This document shows, piece after piece, positions 10,102 through 19,389 of a stretch of DNA of 36,916 nucleotides (the stretch's first letter is position 1; every line of letters starts with the position of its first letter). A program made the translations under genes and the position numbers. The notes beneath the pieces are model-generated. The model was not told the DNA's origin and searched no databases. It saw only the letters and a program-made list of their open reading frames with translations. The DNA is from Opitutia bacterium (GTDB lineage: Bacteria > Verrucomicrobiota > Verrucomicrobiia > Opitutales > Seribacteraceae), in contig PBSV01000066.1 in the NCBI GenBank assembly GCA_002726435.1, positions 1 through 36,916 on the forward strand, read 5' to 3'.

Positions 10102-11031
10102 ATGATTACGAAGATTACTTATCTTTTTATAATTGCACATCTTTCTGGAATCTATGCCCGTGCTGCTCCTAAGTTCGAGACTTTACTGATTAAAGATCTC
10201 CCTTATGCCGATTCAAACAATCCGAAACAAGAACTTGATCTTTTACTTCCTTTGGGCACAACAGGAAACTCCACCAAGCCTCTGGTCGTATGGATACATG
10301 GTGGTGGGTGGAAAAGTGGGGATCGAAAGAGCGGAATGCGTTCAAATCGTCTGCCCCAAATTGTAAGCACCGGAAAATTTATCGGTGCCTCCATTTCCTA
10401 CCGGTTGAGCGGGCAATCAAGATGGCCCGCCCAAATCCATGATTGCAAGGCTGCGATTCGATGGCTCCGGGGAAATGCATTAAAGTACGGCATCGATACC
10501 GAGCGAATTGCTGTTTGGGGTTCTTCTGCGGGAGGGCATTTGGCTGCAATGCTTGGACTTACCTCCGGAGTTCAGGAACTTGAGGGAGGGATCGGAAATC
10601 ATCGGATGCAATCCACTCGCATTCATGCGGTCGTAAATTACTACGGACCCAGTTCATTTCTTACCATGGACGATTTTCCCGGCAAGATCATCCATAATAG
10701 TTCACATTCTCCAGAAAGTATGCTTATTGGCGGGCCCGTTCAAAAAAGAAAGAAAATAGCGAGGCAAGCCTCACCCATCAGTCATGTGAGTCCCGATGAC
10801 TGCCCCCACTTACTCTTTCATGGAATTCAAGACCCACTGGTCCCTTCTAACCAATCTGAAATCCTTCGCCAATCACTCGCCAAGAATCGGGTAGCTCATG
10901 CATTAATTTCCGTACGACCGGGAAAACATTCCATGCCATCATCCTTTACTAATCAATTTGTCCTGCCCTTTCTCCTTCACCAATTCTTTGGAGTTGGAGA
11001 CTTTCCCAAAGATCAAGTCATTCAAAACTAA
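10102..11031 (+). CDS. Secreted alpha/beta hydrolase (esterase/lipase, BD-FAE-like)
   Basis: 'KPLVVWIHGGGWKSGDRKSG' oxyanion HGGG motif and 'IAVWGSSAGGHLAAMLG' nucleophile elbow; signal peptide. Confidence 0.93.
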   Translation: MITKITYLFIIAHLSGIYARAAPKFETLLIKDLPYADSNNPKQELDLLLPLGTTGNSTKPLVVWIHGGGWKSGDRKSGMRSNRLPQIVSTGKFIGASISYRLSGQSRWPAQIHDCKAAIRWLRGNALKYGIDTERIAVWGSSAGGHLAAMLGLTSGVQELEGGIGNHRMQSTRIHAVVNYYGPSSFLTMDDFPGKIIHNSSHSPESMLIGGPVQKRKKIARQASPISHVSPDDCPHLLFHGIQDPLVPSNQSEILRQSLAKNRVAHALISVRPGKHSMPSSFTNQFVLPFLLHQFFGVGDFPKDQVIQN

Positions 11032-11069
11032 AACCTGGACTTTCTTTTAGTGGGTTGAATAAAAAAATT

Positions 11070-11903
11070 ATGAATTCAAAGAAAGCAGAGAGCATCAGAA
11101 AAGAACTGGAAGAAAATTCAGGAATGATACTATTAAAAAATTTCTCTCAAGAATCCGTCCCAACTGATCCAATTTCCTGGTTCTTGGAATTCTCCAGGCA
11201 TATCGGAACTCCGGTTTCGCAAAGTGAAAAAGGAGAATTTATTTTAAGCATCCGCAACCTGGGCTTTGAAATCGACGACCCGCGAACACGTGGTCCAAAC
11301 ACCAATCGAAAATTGGGATTTCATACCGATCGATGCGATGTCATCGGATTTCTTTGTCTGCAGGAAGCAAAAAAAGGCGGAGAGAATCAAGTCGTAAAAA
11401 GTCAGGAAGTGGAGGCAATCATTCGCGTCGAGCGTCCGGACTTACATCAGACTTTATGCCTTCCATTCCCCTACAAAAGACATGTCGTGGACCAAGGCAA
11501 TCCACTGCCCTTTTGTATGCAACCTGTTTTTTCATGGAAAAAGAACTACTTCGCTTGTTCCTACTTAAGGGTTCTGATAGATCGTGCAGACGCCGATCCG
11601 GAATGCCCGAAACTTTCAGCCATCCAGAAGGAAGCGATTAATTTTTTTGATGAAGTATGCGGACGAAAGGAAATTCAGGATCGCTTTACCCTTTCTCGGG
11701 GGGATCTCCTCTTTCTTAATAACTGGACCACTCTGCACCGGCGAACTTCGTTTGAAGACTGGGAGGAGCCAGGACGAAAGCGCCACCTTCTTCGGGTCTG
11801 GCTTTCGATGCCTAATAGCCGTCCACTGGATGAGTCCTTTCGGCCAAACTTTGGAGCGGTCGAAGCGGGAGTTCTGCGTGGAGGAATGCCTCCAAGTAAA
11901 TGA
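11070..11903 (+). CDS. TauD/TfdA family Fe(II)/2-oxoglutarate-dependent dioxygenase
   Basis: 'LGFHTDRCDVIGFLCLQEAKKGGENQVV' (HxD) and 'LFLNNWTTLHRRTSFED' (distal His). ATG at 11070 preferred over the TTG at 11055. Confidence 0.88.
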   Translation: MNSKKAESIRKELEENSGMILLKNFSQESVPTDPISWFLEFSRHIGTPVSQSEKGEFILSIRNLGFEIDDPRTRGPNTNRKLGFHTDRCDVIGFLCLQEAKKGGENQVVKSQEVEAIIRVERPDLHQTLCLPFPYKRHVVDQGNPLPFCMQPVFSWKKNYFACSYLRVLIDRADADPECPKLSAIQKEAINFFDEVCGRKEIQDRFTLSRGDLLFLNNWTTLHRRTSFEDWEEPGRKRHLLRVWLSMPNSRPLDESFRPNFGAVEAGVLRGGMPPSK

Positions 11904-11975
11904 TTCAAAAAAAGGAATGTTCACCCTCACATCAAGCTTGCCTAGAATAGTAGTTGAGTGTGGTTTGGTGTGGTA

Positions 11976-13580
11976 ATGAAGCACCCTGTTTTATGCATTC
12001 CCCTACTTCTTTTATTACCTTTCTTAGTATTCAGTAAGAAGGAAATTGACTTTATTCCCGATCCATTTGACCCGACTGAATCAGATACTTTCAACCTTTT
12101 GGTTTGGGGAGGTGGATATTCCCCAAGCGGAAATCAACTCTCACTCGAAAGCAACATTCAATACTTTCGTAAAATACGTCCCATTCTCGGCCTTGAAAAT
12201 TCTTCCATGTGGACACTTTTTGCAGATGGTAAGGACCTCGCCAGAGACCTTCAATTCAACGACTCAAATCAACCAATCCCGCTCATCAATGAAATACTCT
12301 CCGAGCTTCTGGGTACCAGTGAAGATATAGGTAACCGCTACCGCAACAATCGACTTAACCCAGATGATAACTCCTCCAATGCCTCACTTTCGAATTGGTT
12401 GGGCAAAAGTACAAATCAGATAGGTCCAAGGACCAACCTTATTTACTTCACCGGTCATGGTGGTAAAGGAACTAAGAAACATCCCGAAAACACCCACGCA
12501 TGCCTCTGGAATAATCAAATCATCAAGGTATCCGAGCTTACTTCCAAACTCGATGAATTACCAGAAGACCAAGCCTGTATCATGGTAATGGTGCAATGTT
12601 ACAGCGGTGGTTTTGCCAACTTTATTTTTAATGACGGTAATTTCAGTAAGGGCCCCTCCGGTCATGCAAGAGCAGGTTTTTTTGCCACTACCTTCGACCG
12701 GGTTGCCGCTGGTTGTACTCCCGACATTCAAGAAGGAGACTACAAGGAATACAGCACACATTTCTGGGAAGCCCTCTGTGGTAAAAGTCGAACGGGGAAG
12801 AGCATTTTACGGCCCGACTACAATGGCAACGGGCGTACTTCATTGTCCGAGGCTCACGCCTATGTGGTAATCCACTCAGACACCATTGACCTGCCAATCA
12901 AGACCTCGGAAGTCTTCCTTCGAAACCTTTACCCCACTTCTCGCAAGGTGGAAAAAGAAAATAGGAATAAGAGTTTGGAATCCATGGAATATGGTCGATT
13001 GCTTGAGGTCGGCTCCTCTGAAAATCGTGCAGTCTTTATTCAACTCTCGAATCAAATCGGAATAGAAGAGGAATTCCCCTATACCCAAACCAAAAAGAAA
13101 ATCTCGGGTTGGAAATCTCAAAGAGAAAAAGTTGTCAAAGAGAAGAAGATACATTCAGACCGTCTTAAGAAATCAAAAGATTTGCTAAAAAAACGCATCA
13201 AAAAGGCCTATCCCGAATTACAAAACCCTTACCATCCTCTTGTCTTAAGCATTCTTAACGGCGAAGAAAAAGAATCATTAATCAGCTTGGTCAACCAAGA
13301 ATCGGAATGGAGAAATTATATAAGCACAAAGAAAAAAGTATCTTTAAGCGAAGCTCGTAGATTCGCTTTGGAAAAGAAAGAGGTGAAAGCAATGCGTTTG
13401 CTGAATTGTATGGAAACTATTTTCCTCGAAGATCAACTCTTCAGGGGTAAAGGAGTCGATTCAACCGAAGAAAATATAGATTCCGTGGAAACAGAAAAAA
13501 GGAACGAAGACAACATTGAGCTCTTACCCGCATATTACCGGGTTTTGGGGTTGGAAAATTCTTACCTTCCTGGTTCTTAA
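11976..13580 (+). CDS. Secreted clan-CD (C13/C14-like) cysteine peptidase with EF-hand-like Ca-binding loop and charged coiled-coil C-terminus
   Basis: Signal peptide 'MKHPVLCIPLLLLLPFLVFS'; His motif 'IYFTGHGGKG' (His codon 12456-12458); Cys motif 'CIMVMVQCYSGGF' (Cys codon 12597-12599); loop 'DYNGNGRTSLSE' at 12816-12851. Confidence 0.8.
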   Translation: MKHPVLCIPLLLLLPFLVFSKKEIDFIPDPFDPTESDTFNLLVWGGGYSPSGNQLSLESNIQYFRKIRPILGLENSSMWTLFADGKDLARDLQFNDSNQPIPLINEILSELLGTSEDIGNRYRNNRLNPDDNSSNASLSNWLGKSTNQIGPRTNLIYFTGHGGKGTKKHPENTHACLWNNQIIKVSELTSKLDELPEDQACIMVMVQCYSGGFANFIFNDGNFSKGPSGHARAGFFATTFDRVAAGCTPDIQEGDYKEYSTHFWEALCGKSRTGKSILRPDYNGNGRTSLSEAHAYVVIHSDTIDLPIKTSEVFLRNLYPTSRKVEKENRNKSLESMEYGRLLEVGSSENRAVFIQLSNQIGIEEEFPYTQTKKKISGWKSQREKVVKEKKIHSDRLKKSKDLLKKRIKKAYPELQNPYHPLVLSILNGEEKESLISLVNQESEWRNYISTKKKVSLSEARRFALEKKEVKAMRLLNCMETIFLEDQLFRGKGVDSTEENIDSVETEKRNEDNIELLPAYYRVLGLENSYLPGS

Positions 13581-13593
13581 TTCAGGCCGATAC

Positions 13594-14145
13594 CTAAAAA
13601 CCTTTGCCTCTCAAGGCAGAATCAAGCTGTTTCTGAAATTCCGCGACATCTTCGTCCGACGGTTTGTATCCCTCATCTCCCCCTAAAAGTCCGAGCCTGC
13701 CGAACTGATCAAGGGTCCATTTTTTTTGCTGTCCATCTGAAAAAGTTACTGATCCACTTGCCATTGCACCCGGCGGGGTGACCGGATCGACTTCCACTGA
13801 TACTCCACCCTCTCCGACAAGTGGACTCTCGGGGGTAACTTCTCCCGTAACTCCCGCATTTGTATCCTGTGCAGAGTCATCTGCTTGCTTTGCTACTGGC
13901 TCTTCTTCATCCACTAAAGTCAGGTCTAAATCATCAACCAAAAAACGTACATCCATGTAAGTCATTACGATTCCAAAATCATCATCGATTTTCTTCTGGA
14001 CTTCCGATAAGCCCATGCCATCAGCCACCCACTTGGAAATTTCTCGCTTTTGCAACTCATCAGGTTGTCCCGGAACCGAATTGCCTTGGTTGACATCCTC
14101 GTTCGAACTTTCATTCGTAGAATCTGTTGAATCATTACTTATCAT
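13594..14145 (-). CDS. Hypothetical acidic protein downstream of dnaA
   Basis: 183 aa ORF, starts 'MISNDSTDSTNESSNEDVNQGN'; collinear with dnaA; no family recognised. Confidence 0.75.
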   Translation of the reverse strand: MISNDSTDSTNESSNEDVNQGNSVPGQPDELQKREISKWVADGMGLSEVQKKIDDDFGIVMTYMDVRFLVDDLDLTLVDEEEPVAKQADDSAQDTNAGVTGEVTPESPLVGEGGVSVEVDPVTPPGAMASGSVTFSDGQQKKWTLDQFGRLGLLGGDEGYKPSDEDVAEFQKQLDSALRGKGF

Positions 14146-14209
14146 AGAGAAATAAGTAGTAACATTTTAATCAGCGATGACAAGGTTGGAACACAATGCC
14201 AATGGGGAA

Positions 14210-15598
14210 CTATTCCATCGACTGAGACAATTGCTCATTCAGGAATTCAACCGAATGTTTGATAGAGTTATCCTGGTCCATCATATTCTCAACTGTTTTG
14301 CATGCATGAATGACAGTGCCATGGTCACGACCTCCAAATGCTCCTCCAATCTCCTGCAATGAGTGTTCAGTCAGCAGTCGGGACAGATACATCGCAACTT
14401 GTCGGGGAAAAGCTATATTTGCGGGTCTTCTTCGCGATAGCATGTCGGCCATTCGCAAGTGGTAATAATCGACCACTTTTTTCTGGATTGTCTCAATGGT
14501 TATTCGACTAAGGTTTTCTTCCCGTAAAATATCGCGTAAGAGTCTTTGCACGGTGTCAAGGTCAGCCTTTTTTCGGGTCAGGCCGACATAACCGGCGACA
14601 CGCGTGAGTGCTCCCTCCATCCGACGAACATTGCGGGCGATATTTTTCGCCAAAAACTCAATGATTTCCGGTTCAACTGTAATTCCCATTGCATCTGCCT
14701 TCCGGGTAAGAATAGCCACACGGGTTTCCCAGTCCGGGGCTTGTATGTCTGCAACTAATCCCCATTGAAAACGTGAAAGGAGACGGCTTTCAATTTTGTC
14801 GATTTCACCTGCAGGTCGGTCACTCGTTAAAAAGATTTGACGCTGAGACTCATAAATATCGTTAAAAGTATGAAAAAATTCTTCTTGGATTCGTTCTTTG
14901 CCGGCTAAGAATTGAATATCATCGATCAATAAATAATCAACACTTCGGTAGCGTGAACGGAATTTAGTGAGCGTATTTTCTTGAATGGCTCGAATAAATT
15001 CATTGGTGAATTTTTCGCATGACACATAAGTGATCCGGCAGGATGGATTACGGTTTAATGCCTGGTGGGCAACTGCATGCATCAAGTGCGTCTTTCCCAG
15101 TCCTGTCTCGCCGTATAAAAATAGTGGATTGTATGCATGTGCTGGAGCGTTTGAAACTGCCACACACGCAGCATGGGCAAGTTCGCTGCCGGCTCCGACA
15201 ATGAAATTCGAAAAAGTATTCTTTGGATTAATCCCCAATGATCTTCCTTTGAGTGCAGGTCCTTTCATGCGGGATCCCGTGCTGACCTTCTTTGAAAGGT
15301 CAAAGCGGTCGCTGTTTTGCTTGTTGGCTTCTTCCTCGTTCAAATCACCGAGTAATTCAACGGTAAATGGATGCCCGACTAATCGATCAGCTTCTTGCCT
15401 GATAACATCCAAATAATTGTCTCTTATCCAAATGGCTGAAAATTCATTGGGAGTGATTAATTCACAGCCGTCTTCATCCAGATGACCAACACGCATGTTG
15501 TCGAACCAGACACGAAATGTATCTGCGGGGATGACTTCCAGGAGTTGCTCACGGAGAGAACTCCAAAATAATTCAGGGGATGTTAATTCAAGAGGCAT
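14210..15598 (-). CDS. dnaA: Chromosomal replication initiator protein DnaA
   Basis: 'NPLFLYGETGLGKTHLMHAVAHQAL', 'YLLIDDIQFLAGKERIQEEFFHTFN', 'FGGRDHGTVIHACKTVE' (DnaA signature). Confidence 0.98.
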   Translation of the reverse strand: MPLELTSPELFWSSLREQLLEVIPADTFRVWFDNMRVGHLDEDGCELITPNEFSAIWIRDNYLDVIRQEADRLVGHPFTVELLGDLNEEEANKQNSDRFDLSKKVSTGSRMKGPALKGRSLGINPKNTFSNFIVGAGSELAHAACVAVSNAPAHAYNPLFLYGETGLGKTHLMHAVAHQALNRNPSCRITYVSCEKFTNEFIRAIQENTLTKFRSRYRSVDYLLIDDIQFLAGKERIQEEFFHTFNDIYESQRQIFLTSDRPAGEIDKIESRLLSRFQWGLVADIQAPDWETRVAILTRKADAMGITVEPEIIEFLAKNIARNVRRMEGALTRVAGYVGLTRKKADLDTVQRLLRDILREENLSRITIETIQKKVVDYYHLRMADMLSRRRPANIAFPRQVAMYLSRLLTEHSLQEIGGAFGGRDHGTVIHACKTVENMMDQDNSIKHSVEFLNEQLSQSME

Positions 15599-15615
15599 GA
15601 GGGAATTAGGAAAAT

Positions 15616-15624
15616 TTATTCACA
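15616..15624 (+). promoter_or_regulatory. Putative DnaA box (TTATTCACA) upstream of dnaA
   Basis: Exact match to TTATNCACA in the AT-rich dnaA/hprK intergenic region, 18 bp upstream of the dnaA start. Confidence 0.5.
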
Positions 15625-16024
15625 GCCATTAAAACCGCCCGCAGGGAGCAATAAAAAAGGGTTTTTGGCAGTGTGGAACATTAGAAAAAAGTGATTTATA
15701 AACAATACTGAAAAAATCTGGTAAAATCCCCTTAGTAACTACCAATTAGAGATTTGTGTAAGAATAGAGGGATTTAATTATTGGGTTATAGTGTAGTGGT
15801 GGTACAAAAGGGATACAATATGTTTGAAGAAGATTCTCGATGAAACCAAGAAAAAAAATCAATCATGAGCGGAAACTTTCTCACAAGTTATTAACACTGT
15901 TTAGTCCATAAGTTTTCTGATATTTTTTTAGTTGCATACTCATGGAATTTTGCTCATCTGCGAAGCTTGCTGATTATTCGACACTTATAAAAAAGATTTG
16001 TTCCTAAAATCAGATAAAATAATC

Positions 16025-16993
16025 TCAGGAATTCATCTTTTTCAAAAGTTTTTCATTAAAATCAACTGCTGAATCATAATCAAATTGTCGGGCAGCTTCT
16101 ACCATCGCAGCAACTTCTACCAAACGTGCCATGTCACGGCCCGTGCGAACCGGGATTTCCATGTGCGGAATTGGAACGCCAAGAATATCAAAATATTTCC
16201 TCTCCAACCCGGTTCTCTCCAACTCATTGTCACTGGTCTCCTCCAGTAAAGTGACGACTAATTCGATTTTCTTTTCCAGTCTGACGAATCGAATTCCAAA
16301 TAATTTCTCAACATTTATGATTCCAATGCCACGGCATTCCATAAAACCTCGGCTGATGTCGTCGCAAAAACCAACGGGTGAGTGGTCGCTAAGAAGTTTA
16401 ACGCGCACGACATCATCAGCCACTAAACTATGCCCACGTTCAATCAAGGCTAGAGCGGCTTCACTTTTCCCTGCCCCACTGTCCCCCTTAATCAAGGTTC
16501 CGATTCCTCGAATTTCAATCAAAGTACCATGCAAGGATGTCCGGGGGGCAAAGCGCTCCTCAAGCAAGACAGTTACCTCGGTGGTGAATGCTTTGGAACT
16601 CAATGAAGTCCTAAAAAGAGGCACTCCGAATTCTTCGAGTACCTCAATCATTTCCGGAGTTGGTACTAAATTTCTTGAAACTACCACGCATGGAATCCTC
16701 TTGGATGCCATCGCCGACATTACATTTTTTCTTCTGGCCGAAGATTGCTCACGAAAAAATCCCATTTCCCCTGCTCCAAAAAGCTGAATTCTTTTGTGGG
16801 CAAAATATTTATAGTAGCCAGTCACTGCGAGGGCTGGACGATTCACGCTTTTTTCCCGAATCGTGCTTCGTGAAAGGGATCGTTTTGAGGTCACCAATCG
16901 GAGCTGGAGCTGCTCACCGTATGCTTGGAAAAATTCCTTTACCGCAATACTTTCGATAAGTTGTGGAGGATTTGCTTCGTTTCTTTTCATCAT
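16025..16993 (-). CDS. hprK: HPr kinase/phosphorylase
   Basis: P-loop 'IKGDSGAGKSEAALALIERGHSLVADD' and signature 'MECRGIGIINVEKLFG'. Confidence 0.96.
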   Translation of the reverse strand: MMKRNEANPPQLIESIAVKEFFQAYGEQLQLRLVTSKRSLSRSTIREKSVNRPALAVTGYYKYFAHKRIQLFGAGEMGFFREQSSARRKNVMSAMASKRIPCVVVSRNLVPTPEMIEVLEEFGVPLFRTSLSSKAFTTEVTVLLEERFAPRTSLHGTLIEIRGIGTLIKGDSGAGKSEAALALIERGHSLVADDVVRVKLLSDHSPVGFCDDISRGFMECRGIGIINVEKLFGIRFVRLEKKIELVVTLLEETSDNELERTGLERKYFDILGVPIPHMEIPVRTGRDMARLVEVAAMVEAARQFDYDSAVDFNEKLLKKMNS

Positions 16994-17007
16994 TGGTAAA
17001 GTTTTGA

Positions 17008-17745
17008 TTAGGCGACAAAATCATGTCCGAGGTACTTTTCTCTGGTCTTCGGATCATTCAACAGAAAACTGGAATCTCCGTGAGCAAGAACCTTTCCGTC
17101 GTAAAGCAAGTAAGCACGATCAACGATTCTCAACGTTTCACGAACATTGTGGTCGGTAATAAATATCCCAATTCCTTTTTTCTTAAGAGAAAGAATTATT
17201 TTCATCACCTCGCTTACACTGATTGGATCCACTCCGCCAAAAGGCTCATCAAGTAAAAGAAAAAGCGGATCAAGAAGCAACGCCCGCGTAATTTCAAGTC
17301 TTCTTCTTTCTCCTCCACTCAAAGTAAAAGCTTTTTGAGAAGCCAGATGATTCAAGTTAAGTTCCTCGAGTCGCCGCTGAACAAGTTCATTTTGTTCGGT
17401 TGCGGAAATTCCAAGAGTTTCTGCGATGACTTTTAAATTATCTTCTACGCTCAATTTTCTAATAATCGAAGATTCCTGGGGAAGATAGACCAAGCCCAGT
17501 CTCGCTCTTTTATAAGCGGGAAGGGAAGAAATTTCTTTCTGATTGAGTTTGAGGGAACCACTGGTTGGTCGGGTGAAACCGGCAACCATTGAAAAGGTGG
17601 TGGTTTTCCCTGCTCCATTCGGTCCAAGCAGACCCACTACTTCACCTCCTTTAGCCTCCATATTTACGGAATTTACCACTTGCCTGCGACCGTAACTTTT
17701 ACAGAGTTCCAACACAGAGAGCAGGTTTTTTGAAGGTTCACTCAT
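17008..17745 (-). CDS. lptB: LPS export ABC transporter ATP-binding protein
   Basis: 'GLLGPNGAGKTTTFSMVAGFTRPTSG', 'LPQESSIIRKLSVEDNL', 'LSGGERRRLEITRALLLDPLFLLLDEPFGGVDPISV'. Start set at MSEPSK. Confidence 0.95.
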   Translation of the reverse strand: MSEPSKNLLSVLELCKSYGRRQVVNSVNMEAKGGEVVGLLGPNGAGKTTTFSMVAGFTRPTSGSLKLNQKEISSLPAYKRARLGLVYLPQESSIIRKLSVEDNLKVIAETLGISATEQNELVQRRLEELNLNHLASQKAFTLSGGERRRLEITRALLLDPLFLLLDEPFGGVDPISVSEVMKIILSLKKKGIGIFITDHNVRETLRIVDRAYLLYDGKVLAHGDSSFLLNDPKTREKYLGHDFVA

Positions 17746-18685
17746 CCTCTTCCTTTTTTCTTCCAAGTGGAAATCCAAGACTGGGCAGCGAGGGCAGTTC
17801 AATTCTCGGACGATTTCCTTCGCTTCCCATCACCTGTGCTCTACGGGTTCCTTTCTGAAGAAGAATCTTTTCGCCTCGAACCACCCCCCATTCATTGTCT
17901 TCCACCCGTGCGTTCCCTTCCAGCACAGCCTCACCATCCATCGAATCAATGGTGAGTGAATCACAAAAGGATTTCCTGCCTGGTTGCTCAAGTTCCACTG
18001 CACTTTTAGCAAAAACTTTTGAAATCTTTCCGAGGGAGGATTGGTTTTGATCTTTCTCAAAAAGAAGCTCCATTTCTTCACATTGAATTTTCATCTCCTC
18101 TGAGCTGATTGATACTTTTCCACGAAGCAGAAATCGATTCGATTCTTTGGAAAGTTCGAGTAATTCAATGTATTCAGCCACAGCAAAAGTACTAAATTTC
18201 TTGTCGGGAGAAATTTTCCTATCGGAAGAAGTAATTCCAAGATTTAAGTCCTCTTCGAATAAAACTTTTCCGTTTTCCTTAAAGGCCATCAAGTGCTGTC
18301 CTTCATCCGTCCGCTCCCTCCAAATCCATTGCTCGCCCTCCGCGGAAAAACCCTTCCCTTCCACAGTGAGTAGACTATCCCCATTCGCTTCCCCGCTTTT
18401 TGGTTTAAAAAGCCCATTGCTACTTCTGGCATTGGATTGATTAAATCCGGTCATTGTTTCAAGGGTTAAATCAGAAGCCTCGTACAAGCCCTCGCCCATA
18501 AAGTTGACTTCATTGGCGGATAATTTCCAAGACAACCGACCGTTTTCCTCGAACCCCGGGATCGTTACATTCTTGACTCCAGAAAGTCCCTCCTTGTGCT
18601 CTTCACCACCCCATAAAAAGCCTGGAGAAATAACCGTGCACACAAAGTCCGAAAGTAAGAAAAAAATCGGCGTGCACAGTTTCAC
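17738..18685 (-). CDS. OstA/LptA-like periplasmic LPS-transport protein
   Basis: Signal peptide; beta-rich repeats 'LTVEGKGFSAEGEQWIW', 'MKIQCEEMELLFEK', 'GEAVLEGNARVED'; overlaps the start of lptB by 8 bp. Confidence 0.75.
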   Translation of the reverse strand: MKLCTPIFFLLSDFVCTVISPGFLWGGEEHKEGLSGVKNVTIPGFEENGRLSWKLSANEVNFMGEGLYEASDLTLETMTGFNQSNARSSNGLFKPKSGEANGDSLLTVEGKGFSAEGEQWIWRERTDEGQHLMAFKENGKVLFEEDLNLGITSSDRKISPDKKFSTFAVAEYIELLELSKESNRFLLRGKVSISSEEMKIQCEEMELLFEKDQNQSSLGKISKVFAKSAVELEQPGRKSFCDSLTIDSMDGEAVLEGNARVEDNEWGVVRGEKILLQKGTRRAQVMGSEGNRPRIELPSLPSLGFPLGRKKEEDE

Positions 18686-18743
18686 GGCTATTTATTTCGA
18701 GAACCTGTGGCTCTGCTCGCATCTAAGATCTCCATAGATCCAA

Positions 18744-19331
18744 TCACTTCAAGCTCTTTTTCTCGCTTGGCATAGATTCACTTGTTTCAAAGGGAACAAA
18801 TTTCAAAACCGTCCCATTTATGCAGTAACGCTTGTCCGTCGGAGTATCAAAGCCCTCACCGGTAAAAACATGCCCCAAGTGACCCTCACAAATGGCACAA
18901 AGTACTTCTGTTCTTGGATACCCCATCAAGTAGTCAACCGAGGTTATTACATTCTTTGCTTCCGAAGGATCATAAAAGGAAGGCCATCCACATCGGGAGT
19001 CAAATTTTTCCTTGGATGAAAAAAGTTCAGAGTCGCATCCGGCACAAAAATAGGTACCTCCCCCTTGTTTTTTAAACTTTTCATAAACCGGTCCATTTGG
19101 TCTCTCCGTCCCCGCTTTTCTTAAAATCGCGTATTGTTCCGGAGTTAAATCTTCCTTCCATTCTGCATCGGTTTTCACAACTTTTCCGGGGTGGTTAAGG
19201 ATGTTTTTAGATCGGGTGTCATTTTTATCTTTCTCGTCTCGGACGGATTTAGAATTTAAGTGAATGGTTACCACCAAGACTAGAAACCCGACCAGTGAAA
19301 ACCATAGTCGTTTGCTGATTAGAAACTTCAT
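18744..19331 (-). CDS. msrB: Peptide-methionine (R)-S-oxide reductase, membrane-anchored or exported
   Basis: 'GTYFCAGCDSELFSSKEKFDSRCGWPSFYDP', 'VLCAICEGHLGHVF', 'RYCINGTVLKF'; N-terminal hydrophobic segment. Confidence 0.96.
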   Translation of the reverse strand: MKFLISKRLWFSLVGFLVLVVTIHLNSKSVRDEKDKNDTRSKNILNHPGKVVKTDAEWKEDLTPEQYAILRKAGTERPNGPVYEKFKKQGGGTYFCAGCDSELFSSKEKFDSRCGWPSFYDPSEAKNVITSVDYLMGYPRTEVLCAICEGHLGHVFTGEGFDTPTDKRYCINGTVLKFVPFETSESMPSEKKSLK

Positions 19332-19389
19332 TCAATGAAAGGTTTAAAAAAATATTCATTCGTAATCAAGGAATTCGTGCAGTCGGCCC

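Noticed and set aside
16131-16787. 218-aa plus-strand ORF antisense to hprK
   Set aside because: Ser/Thr/Pro-rich shadow of the hprK coding frame; no domain motifs.
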